Position numbers and translations under genes: made by a program. Shown piece by piece: positions 1 through 9,400 of a stretch of DNA of 20,413 nucleotides (its first letter is position 1; each line of letters starts with the position of its first letter). Source of the DNA: Mnemiopsis leidyi (lineage: Eukaryota > Ctenophora > Tentaculata > Lobata > Bolinopsidae); NCBI GenBank assembly GCA_000226015.1, contig JH156876.1, forward strand, positions 11,046 through 31,458, read 5' to 3'. The notes beneath the pieces are model-generated. The model ran no database searches, was not told the DNA's origin, and was given only the letters and a program-made list of their open reading frames with translations.

Positions 1-31
1 CACACACACACACCAACACACACACACTACA

Positions 32-84
<53 letters not shown>
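1..84. repeat. CA dinucleotide microsatellite
   Basis: Almost pure (CA)n with a few interruptions near positions 13-35, running to the window edge. The peptide that could be read from the opposite strand is only a Cys-Val repeat, so it is not a gene. Confidence 0.97.
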
Positions 85-88
<4 letters not shown>

Positions 89-401
89 ACTGGTAACATG
101 ATACTACGATCTTATAATACCTTCCAGTTTTCCAGGTTGCAGTACATATTGCATAAACTACTAACTTACATGTGAGCTTATTAAGGCTTCGTGACGAAGT
201 TTCTGACTCGTATAAAATTATGTGTGCAAACAATTTTCCGTGTTTCGTGTGGAGTTAATATTTGAGTTACTCATTCATTTTCGAAATAATGTTTAAATCA
301 CGACTGTTTTTTTGATAATTTACGAATTGCTCTTACAGTTTTCGTTGTAATATGTAATAGCAACAGCAAGACGCCTGATCTAACTTTTTCAATGTTCCAG
401 A
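85..401. other. Upstream region of the nuclease/helicase pair
   Basis: AT-rich and without a convincing reading frame. It ends in a pyrimidine-rich stretch followed by CAG at 398-400, one base before the ATG at 402. That looks like a 3' splice acceptor, so a 5' UTR or upstream exon (cis), or a spliced leader (trans), may join here. No clear TATA box is placed at a usable distance from the ATG. Confidence 0.5.
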
Positions 402-1301
402 ATGGCTGCAAGCAATACGGTTAATAAGATTCTGACACATGGAAGAGAGATGAGGGAAAATTATTGCCCCAAAAGAAAAAGATCATTTATGTTTCCTCAA
501 GCACCACGTTCTAAGTTTGTCGACGCATTCCCAGAAAATGTCAAAAGCAAGAAGGAACAAAATGAGCTTACTCAACAAACACAATATGAAAACGAAGTCC
601 AAGTCTACAAGGCTCTGGAGAGTATGACTATTGGTTTAATTGTATTTCACGGGTTCAGTTATACACACAAGCAATATAGCAATTTTGTAAGAGGTCATTC
701 TGATACATGCAACAAAAAAGATCACGAAGAGGAAGGAAAATGTGATTTTGTAGCGATTCATGATCAATTTATAGCTGTGATAGAAGTTAAAGCTCCTGAT
801 TTAAAACAATCGAAAGACACGGATAAAGTCTTTAAGAAAAACTTGTCTAAATCAGAAGACCAAAGAAAAAGAACTAAGGAACTTATTTTTGGAATACGTA
901 AACGAATGAAAGTTGAAGATCCGACGGTAATCGAATTTACAATATTTAGTAGTATCAGTAAATGTGTGGTTGATCAACTTCCAAGTTACAAGAAACTCGG
1001 TGATAAGGATAAGAAATGTATTTTGTTTGCGGATGATTTAGCTAACATGCAGTCGATATTCGTATCATATGTGCGGAGGGACAGGGAAAAAGGTGTACAT
1101 GAAAGAATTTCATCGATTTTGTTAGGGCTCTGGTGCTTTGATGATTTGACAGGAAACAAAAAATCAGAAAATTTTGAGCTTTCTGATGTAATTAATACTG
1201 TCGATTTTCAGCTGAGGACATCTAAAATATCAAGAGCAGGATCAGCGGCCATACAAAGTCCGATATCTTCCTTTTTGGTAATAGCACCGAAAAGTCTTTA
1301 A
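402..1301 (+). CDS. NERD-like PD-(D/E)xK nuclease-domain protein (first half of a split gene)
   Basis: This 299-residue frame reads as a restriction-endonuclease-fold domain of the NERD type. Glu63/Glu65 lie in a predicted helix (YENEVQVYKAL), then Asp115 (CDFVAIHD), then the E-x-K signature at Glu128 and Lys130 (IAVIEVKAP), with a Gln/Arg-rich helix near residues 154-165. Spacing and hydrophobic strands around D and ExK fit an intact active site that would cut or bind nucleic acid. There are no introns. The frame ends at TAA 1299-1301; the next codon is AAA and the one after is the ATG of the helicase-like frame, in the same register. NERD domains fused to or beside superfamily 1 helicases are known, so the two halves probably belong to one protein. 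The start was chosen as the first ATG after the acceptor-like CAG. The fold assignment is by motif only. Confidence 0.7.
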   Translation: MAASNTVNKILTHGREMRENYCPKRKRSFMFPQAPRSKFVDAFPENVKSKKEQNELTQQTQYENEVQVYKALESMTIGLIVFHGFSYTHKQYSNFVRGHSDTCNKKDHEEEGKCDFVAIHDQFIAVIEVKAPDLKQSKDTDKVFKKNLSKSEDQRKRTKELIFGIRKRMKVEDPTVIEFTIFSSISKCVVDQLPSYKKLGDKDKKCILFADDLANMQSIFVSYVRRDREKGVHERISSILLGLWCFDDLTGNKKSENFELSDVINTVDFQLRTSKISRAGSAAIQSPISSFLVIAPKSL

Positions 1302-1304
1302 AAA

Positions 1305-2879
1305 ATGGGCATTCAATTCATTACAAAAGATCAACGGTCTATTCTAAAGAATGACCGCAGAAAACTGTGGATAAATGGCCCCGCCGGTTCAGGCAAAACG
1401 TTAGTCACAATTGGGAAAATACTGGATCTTTTAGGGGAGAATGATTATAGTAAAGCCATTGTTGTTGTTTTGAACGAAACAGTTGCAAATGATTACAAAC
1501 AAAATTTCAAAACTGAAGGTATACCCTCAATTATAATAAAGGATCATGTTGATGATGCAACTTTCGAACAAGATACAAAATCAAGGCTATTCATTGTCTT
1601 CTTCGAGAGAAAAATCGCTAAAGGGGTACCGTATTCTAACGAAACTGCTATAAAGAATTCTACAGCCCAAATTTTAAAAACGGATTATCACATATTCATG
1701 GACGATTTTCACGGGCTAATAGCAGGAATGAGCTACAATGGAAGTAAAGATCTCTACGACATAGCATTTACTGAAATGCGATCAGCTTCTGACAGGATCT
1801 TCTGGGTTACTTACGACTTTCTTCAAGATGGATTTTTGAGTCAACCGATCAGATCAAGTTGTAAAATGAGAGATGTAGTGAACAATGTTGATGATAAAGA
1901 CTGTTTCCAATCACTATCAGCTGTTTTGCGAAATAGTCATGAATTGGCTGACCTGCTGTCTTCTTTACGAGAACTGATATTGAGAAGAGAAAAAGAATTT
2001 TCAAGAAGCATGCGTAAAAATTGCGGTTTCTTTAAGAAAGCAGCGGCATCAGATGAGGAGTTTCAGAAATTTCACGGTCACTTGTCGCTCAATCAAGAAA
2101 CTGGACACTTCATCCATGGTCCTAAACCAGAATTTTACTTGTTGGGCACGCACTGGTCTAATACAGCGACTATCACTACGAAAACAATTGAGATCGTGAA
2201 AAAAGAATTATTAAGATTGCAATCAACTAAAACCTCCATAATTGTCGACCGTACGACTTTTTTGCGTGAACGTCGACCACGTAATCCACCAACTTTGCGC
2301 AAACTCGAGCTCAACCGAAATCCGTACCTAGATCACAGACCAGAGTATTCCGATGATGAAGTTGATTGGAAAAGTGAGTGCAAGAAATTGCTTAATAGCA
2401 CGAACCACTTAAATTCTTCCATGGAAAATAAAAGTTCTGTAAGTGTTCACTATTTTGATGAAACTTTTTCTGCCGAATGGCCGGCAGTTATCGGCATTGT
2501 GGAGTTATCTCGAAGAATGTTCTGTCGTGAAAACTTTGTACTCATAAATTCGGGCGATGTTTTGTCCAATTCGGAGAGTTTGATAGATCAGTTGCTATCT
2601 AAAATATATATCACTGTTTCACGGGCTAGAGTGCATTGCTGTCTCATTTTGATAATGAGAGATATGGACGAATACCTTAAAGTAAAACGGCACATGGACA
2701 GTCTGCATTTTATCCAGCCCGAAACAACAACTGTTTTAGCTCAAATAAATAAAACGAAAGACAAAGCAGTCGATGAATTTTCTGAGCTTAGAGACACTTT
2801 AAATTCTCATATGGTTTGTTGTGGAGAATACAGCTGCCTGACGGAGAATGCTTCTGAAATGAAGCTGGTTGACGGGTAA
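1305..2879 (+). CDS. Superfamily 1 helicase/ATPase-like protein (second half of a split gene)
   Basis: This is a 524-residue intronless frame with SF1 helicase motifs in order. A Q-motif-like start (TKDQRSIL) is followed by Walker A GPAGSGKT at 25-32. A Walker B-like HIFMDDFHGL has Asp133-Asp134, where DE is usual. Motif III-like FWVTYDFLQ is at about 166-174. A motif V-like segment (AEWPAVIGIV) and motif VI-like YITVSRARVHCC at about 435-446 keep the arginine expected to contact ATP. It would bind and hydrolyse NTP and probably move on nucleic acid. It lies in the same frame as the nuclease-like frame upstream, separated by TAA-AAA, so it is either the C-terminal half of one interrupted gene or a second cistron. 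Poly(A) signals follow at 2944-2959. The middle part (residues 190-380) I do not recognise. Confidence 0.75.
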   Translation: MGIQFITKDQRSILKNDRRKLWINGPAGSGKTLVTIGKILDLLGENDYSKAIVVVLNETVANDYKQNFKTEGIPSIIIKDHVDDATFEQDTKSRLFIVFFERKIAKGVPYSNETAIKNSTAQILKTDYHIFMDDFHGLIAGMSYNGSKDLYDIAFTEMRSASDRIFWVTYDFLQDGFLSQPIRSSCKMRDVVNNVDDKDCFQSLSAVLRNSHELADLLSSLRELILRREKEFSRSMRKNCGFFKKAAASDEEFQKFHGHLSLNQETGHFIHGPKPEFYLLGTHWSNTATITTKTIEIVKKELLRLQSTKTSIIVDRTTFLRERRPRNPPTLRKLELNRNPYLDHRPEYSDDEVDWKSECKKLLNSTNHLNSSMENKSSVSVHYFDETFSAEWPAVIGIVELSRRMFCRENFVLINSGDVLSNSESLIDQLLSKIYITVSRARVHCCLILIMRDMDEYLKVKRHMDSLHFIQPETTTVLAQINKTKDKAVDEFSELRDTLNSHMVCCGEYSCLTENASEMKLVDG

Positions 2880-2943
2880 GAATACAGCATAAAGTTTTTA
2901 ACGATAGAAGCATTTAACAATTTTATAGCATTAATATTTAAAC

Positions 2944-2959
2944 ATTAAACTCTAATAAA
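2944..2959 (+). other. Poly(A) signals for the helicase-like gene
   Basis: ATTAAA at about 2944 and AATAAA at about 2954 lie 65-80 bases after the stop codon, a normal position for cleavage and polyadenylation signals. Confidence 0.6.
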
Positions 2960-3278
2960 ATAATAAGAGGAGTTATCAAATTTAAAAAAATGTCAACACA
3001 CGATACATTTCACTGACTTAGTGATAACTTGGGTGACTTCATAACGTATTCAATTTTTGTTAAGTACAATAAATGTTTTGATGAAGCCGTTGAGTGAAAT
3101 AATCATGTGATTAGTTTAGTGCGATCTTGAGTCTTGAATTTATCTTAATTTTGACTTGACCTACTTAATTATCTAATTCACGATCATGTATTGATTAAGT
3201 AATAATCAAAGTACCAATGTGACTGTTAGAATATGAAATAAATACAGAAAAGATCCGTGTGCATTGTTTTATACTTAC
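2960..3278. other. AT-rich stretch with no visible gene
   Basis: No frame or exon with paired splice sites is visible on either strand. It borders the last recognisable minus-strand exon, whose donor points into it, so it is the start of an intron of the RNF213-like gene. Confidence 0.5.
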
Positions 3279-3415
3279 GGTATCAAGTTGCAGGTCAGGC
3301 AAAGCTGATAAAAAGTATTTCAGACAGTCTGTTCCACGTTTTTCTAGCAGCTGTCTCAAAATGAACTGTCTGATCGCTGTATTATTGGCTTCTGATATCA
3401 GCGTTGTCAAAATAC
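3279..3415 (-). CDS. RNF213-like gene, most downstream exon seen
   Basis: Acceptor AG at 3416-3417 and donor GTAAGT at 3273-3278. It needs one base from the preceding exon, which the 3520 donor supplies, and ends in phase 0. It encodes a helical stretch with FILRQLLEKRGTDCLKYFL. The following exon lies outside the window or was not recognised. Confidence 0.75.
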
Positions 3416-6400
3416 CTGCCAAAATTTATCTAGCCAGTAGAAAAGAAAGATAAATATCTCTTATTTTTATAGAATATAGACATCAGAAGAAAAGTAAGTA
3501 CATCTAAGGGGGTACTTACAAAAGCTTGATTTATTTTTGAAGTACTCTCCTACATCCACTAACGATTTATCTTGTCCACAGTATTCATTATAGAAGTCCT
3601 GCAGGGTAAAGAAGTGTTGGCAGAAAACATCATGAAATGTAAAATGTTGATGACAACATATTTCAAGAAACCAGTCATTACTGCTTCCCTTCTTGGTGAT
3701 AATAGTATAAATTTCATTTTCAGTTATAGCAAATAATTGCATTAATACACAGCCTATATAACTAAATGTTCCGAAATATTAGACCAGACTTTCATTTGCT
3801 AGGTGACGGTTCTCATTCAGTGAAATTATCGCTTCTTTTATGCAAATTTGAATCGGTCGGTAAATTAGCGTAATTTGCAGAATTCTTAGTGGTACTACCT
3901 CTAGATGCACGAAATTAACCCTTGCTATCTACCGAGGTTGGTTAGTTTCAAATTTTCTCCTATTTAATGCCAAATCAGCTAGAAAGTTAGGGCGCTAAGC
4001 ACCGACTTGACATTAGTCTTCAAGATCATAGTTCTGTGTATAAATAGCTGGACCCTGCAGGTAGACCGCTCAAAGTTTCAATCACTCTAAACCTGCCAGC
4101 TAAGTTTGCACTAAAAGTGACATGGTGTTTCTTAAAGTCTTCCTATTCTGCACCGTAGTCGTGATGACAGCAGGAAAGAAAGACAAATCCTCTGAAGGTG
4201 TGGACCCAGAAGAAGTGGACGGTCTGAAGCAACTCCTACTTAGCTCCATGCAAAGTATCGTGTCTTTGGACGAACTGGCTACTGAACTGTCGGACAAAGT
4301 TGCCCGCCTGACCACCACCATGGCCGAGACTAGGACCTTCGTGTTGCAGCTGAAATCTTCCGTCGTGTCCTCCGTAGAGGAACTGACTACAACCCAGCAG
4401 GGGGTGAAGGCGGATCTGGAGCAGACAAAAACTCTGGTGGAGAACCTCCGGAGCGAACACAACGTGTCGGAAATCGCGGAGCAGGTTAAACTGCTGTCAG
4501 TTGCTCTGGAGAAGACTAAAGCTGAGCTTTCCGGTGTCGGTGGGGAGGTAGCTGTGGTAGCCGGGGAGGAGGACGCCGGCAATGCCAAATGTCTAAAGGT
4601 CTGTGCCGGAACAACCGGCCGAGATTCAACAAACTGGTCCAACTACCACACCAACGGACTGGTTCTGGACGTGAACATCGGAGACTGTGGCTTTGTCAAG
4701 GTTCCCACTATCACCACTTCTATCGAGGGTAAAGGGTACCACTGGCGAGCTACCGGAACTTCGGCGGTTTACAATGCTTCCGCTCAAGGATTCAGGATGT
4801 ACCTGGAAGGCGGCAAAGAACACGGACACAACCCCAAGAATGGGAAAGCCGAAGAGTGGAAGTGGAATGTCGAGTGGATCGCAGTTGGATATACCTGCTA
4901 AATTTAGGTACATCAATAATCTGATACATGTCTCTGATAGACTGAGTACTTGAATAGCATATTTGGATATTTGGACCAAATTAAAACCGCTTTTAAGGAA
5001 ATTGATAAATTATTCTTTATAGTTTAATCATGAATTTACTGAAAGCTATAAAATTGCAAATGTTTTCGGTCTTATTTAGGTCTTATAATATGAGCTCAAT
5101 TTGTTTATACTCTGCGCTACGTTCACCATTTCGAAGCTTGATGCATCAAAAAGGAATACATATAAGATAATTAAGAGCGCAAAAAAATTAACTCACCACC
5201 AAAACATCACAGCATTGAAGAAGTGTCTGTCTGACAAGAGCGATATTCCGTACAGTCATAGTTTCTGGTAGTGTCTTCAGGGGCACTTCACCTCTCAATA
5301 CTTCTGACTACGAATCAGGGAATTTTGATTATTTACCATGTTGGGCAAAAGTGAAACGATTAAAAAACATACTAGTTAAAGTACAATGAACAACAATAAC
5401 ATCATATTCCTCACCTGGTAAACACAAACAAGAGCCGATAAACAAACTGAACTTGTCTCTACTAATCTGATCTCCTTACATATCTCATCCAGCGACTTTA
5501 CACCGTACGTCCTGTAAATAAAGGGTGAAAATGGTTATCATAATTGAGAAAGAGAAGGTTTGAGACTCGAGACATATATGTATGGGATTAGTATGGTTAC
5601 TAGCAACTATGACCCTTAAACACTTATAAAAGTGCTACTTTACTTGTTATCATTATTTACCAGAATATTTGTCTGAATAGGACGCACAAGACCTTGACGT
5701 TGTCAACAACCTCTAGCACTCCTTCAAGGACACATCTCAGATCAGTTAGAGAAAAGTTCCCATCTCTTATCAGTAAGATAAGGAAATACACCAAGACCCT
5801 GCTATCTTGAGGGTGATCCACCCATGAAGAAAAGTGGCTGAAACTACGATCTGCGCCAGACTTTAAGTCTCTAATAACCTGAAGATAAGCGTTATAATTT
5901 CAAGGATAAACCAGATTATGTCCCAAAATACCAAAATAAAAATAAAAGTATGTCATTAGATCGTTGAATAAATTTGAGGTGTTTAAATTCTTTGGTTCAA
6001 AACGATTTTCATATTGCTAAATGTAGGATGGTTTGTTTAAGTCATAAGAAAGCAGGTATGAAATTTAGATTAGAGTATCCTTGACAATCTCAATTCCCTA
6101 ATGAAGTTCGTGAACTTTTCCACATCTTTTTGAATGCTAGACATGAATGAAATTTTAAGACAATTGTACAAATAAGACGTGAAACTTATTAAGTGGGAAG
6201 CAAGAACAGGGAAAAGTAGTGACAATCTGCAGTACTTACAGTGAGATACTGCGAGAGGCTAGCCTTCTTGACTTTGCAGAACATGGCGCTCATGTCACAG
6301 TACCACAACAGGGGTTGAACAAGCGTCCTGGTCATTTTTAGTTACAATAATTTACTAGGAAACTAACAACACAGTCAACAAATTGTCCGTTATATTGTCT

Positions 6401-9400
6401 GAAATCGAAGTGAGCATATCAGTAATTATCTTTTCGACTTTTGAATTTTAAACCCATCATCATTTTTTAAGCGGAATAATTTAAGGTCCTTAAGTCCGTG
6501 AATAGAAAAAACTAACCTGATTTTATCACTCTCAGAGTACGCTGAGAGTAATCTTATCTCAGTGTAGAAATTGTAAGCGTTACTCCAGGTAAATATCTCT
6601 TTAGTGCACAACTCTCCCAGCCTTAACTCAATCAGTTCTAATAAGAAATTTGACTTGGTAACCTGTAAGGGTGAGAGCTATAATAGCCTGAATTAGTAAC
6701 TGTACTTAATTGAAATGAAAAACAATTGCGGCCGCCTGATTTCCCGCCCATAAAACACCGTTTCCATTTATGACAAATAGATTTTGTGGAGGAAGCTTCA
6801 ATTCGAGCTGTATGACTGTATCAAACAGCTTATTAAAGGACATAATCTACATTTACCATGATACAGGGGCACTGCAATGTTTCGAAATATAAAATTACCT
6901 TAGCAAGTTGACTGGTTCGTTTCACAATAGAAGGGGGAACTAAACAAATGTATTGCAATATTTCACCCCACTTAGAGAGAATATTCTCCAGGTTCTCTAC
7001 TGAGACAGTCTCCCTTGTACTGCCCTCTTTCAATAGCTGTTTCACAATCAGTACTGCACTCTGTGGGAGAGTTATTGGAAAGTTCAGATTGCAGTAGTGT
7101 CGGTGCGAGGAATGTTCTTGTGTTACATTGCTTGGTAGATCCAAAATAGAAACTGTTGACCGTAGTTATCATTTCTTTCATAAAGCACCTATCACTAAAG
7201 TAAGAATAGGAATGTTTAAAAATTGTACTGATGCAAAAACTTACAGCGATGCTTTGTAAGTTGTCCACTGGAAGATTGATATTTTTCTTGATCCAGTTGA
7301 TTAGAGAGAACGGACCATCTTTATCTTTGATAGGTAAAGAATCTAAATGATTAGATTCAGAAGTGAGTAACTCGCTAGTCTCCCAATTTGGGCCGTAAGA
7401 CTGGCCACGTAATTCTACTTCCACTTGATTGCTTGGTACACAGGATCTCTCAGCGTTTAAACATGGCGGATGTTCACTGGTGTCTCTATTTACTCCAGCT
7501 CCAAGAAGACAGGACCCTAGTTCTAGAGGAACGGTATTTTCTGGGATTAGGATGACAAGTGAAAGATCAGGCGTCCCAGGTCTGATAGCTTTGCATTTTA
7601 CAAGTTCCGTGATAATTCGCTTTGTTGCTGCTGGAGCCATGGACAAACTTCCTTCGTATATAACCACACCGCTCTGAAAGAATTCGATTTGCAGAAATGT
7701 TTACACGTGTCCCAATCATAGCCATATTTTAAGGCAGAGAATTTTCGTTTGTGAAGGAAGGCACCTAACGATAAGTTGTGATAGCAAGGTCAATATCATG
7801 ATATCAAAGGATGATCTGGAACACACAGTACCTTCAGACAAGATGCAGTGTCCCCCTCTACCAAAGTAACACACTCGCTAAGACACTCCCAGTGAGACTC
7901 CAACACAGCATGTGCAGATGAAGTTTTATCTACCACTCTAACAGAACACTTATGTGCAGCTAATAGAGGATCTGCACTCAGCAGCTCTTGTAATTCAGCA
8001 GGCTGGACGATCTGCATGTTTAGGACTAGGGGTACACGTGTCTTGAGACTGATCAGGATCAGGAACAATGTGCTACTAACTTCTATGGAACTGAAACGTT
8101 TCCTAATTAAAATAGGTTCAAGAATCGATTGTTGAGATACCAGATAAAGTGCAACATTGTGTGTTGGGATATCTCGCTCTGTTTAACACTAGACTCAGAA
8201 CTACGTTAGAACACAAAGATTTCATCTTTAATTTATGATACCTGCTTGATCTCTTGAAAAGAACCTTGGAGACATAATCTAAGGTAAAGTTCAAGAGAAT
8301 ATCTCGATCTGGCAGGATACTGAAGTGTTTAGCGATGTCATCGATTAGCTCATCAGATAGTTCTCCAAAACATATTTCAGCTGCCAGTACTAGGATGCAG
8401 GGTTTCTTGGAAACTGCATCCGATGGCATCAAGAGGTGCTGGTACATGTTTAAAAACACCTGGTCTACCCAAGAATACACTTTAGCGAGGTTGATTACAT
8501 TCCTATACGACACCGATGAATCAAGCAAAAATGACTGCAGAAGTTTGTACACCTCTGTAGGAAGTCCCAAATGCTCCAAAAGACGTTCGACAACTATCTC
8601 GTCAACTTTCACCGTGATTACATCGTGACGATCAAAACATTCTTTCAGAGACTCGTCTGTAAACTCAACTACAAACTTTATGTTTTCAGAACAAATGTGT
8701 CCACTCAAGACCCTGTTTGTGATCATGTTTAGTACCTGGTTAACATCGTCACGTCTACTAAGTTGAACAACAACAACTGTAAGATCAGAGTTGGGGGGCA
8801 CGCTGCAGGAGCTTTACCAAATCATTTTCTCCTTGCAAAACGGGATCATGAGATATAAGATTACACTGTTTCCTACACTTTGCGTATAAACTTCTGAGAC
8901 ACCGAATTAAAGCTGATTTTCCAGAACCTTCTCTTCCCCACAAAATCACAGGAACATTAGTCTCCATCTTTAGTATCATCTGTATCATCAAGGAACAAAA
9001 CTTTGGAGACAGGATGATATTGTCTCCATCTCTAGATGTCGTCTCCTCAGACTCCGGAATCTCAAATCCCAGTAAGTTGATCAGAGCTCCAGTAACAGTG
9101 TCATCTTCACCTTTCTCAAGCCTCGTGTCCACGTCGATGTGCTTGTAGTAGTGCTCACTGCACTCAGAGATCAGTCTTTGCAGGTGAGCTTGACAGGTGC
9201 TAGCTGGATCAGACGTCCTGTTACACTCCAGTTGTTGCTAAAAATGGTCGGGTAAATAGCTGGAGATGATGGAAAGAAAATAACCTAACCCAATCTAAAA
9301 CCAAATTTTAAAATCTAAGTAAAATTTTGACTGCCATTACCTAACGATATAACAGTTTTATCTTGCAATTCAATATCTTTAAATCTAATCGTGAATTATA

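Noticed and set aside
3259..3453. Plus-strand 64-codon frame
   Set aside because: It is the antisense shadow of the 3279-3415 exon, which has good splice sites and phase.
4100..4979. Long minus-strand frames (up to 180 codons) and a second plus-strand frame over the secreted-protein gene
   Set aside because: They are shadows of the GC-richer coding frame; composition is low-complexity Ser/Thr and no splice or promoter signals support them.
6972..7244. Open frame running from the 7245-7673 exon on through the next intron
   Set aside because: A strong GTAAGT donor and a strong downstream acceptor in matching phase give a continuous gene model; the read-through frame ends in a stop and loses the well-supported next exon frame.
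8774..8820. A 41-base GT-AG intron explaining the frame change
   Set aside because: Its length leaves the downstream sequence in a frame that stops soon; only a one-base change restores the family-like frame.
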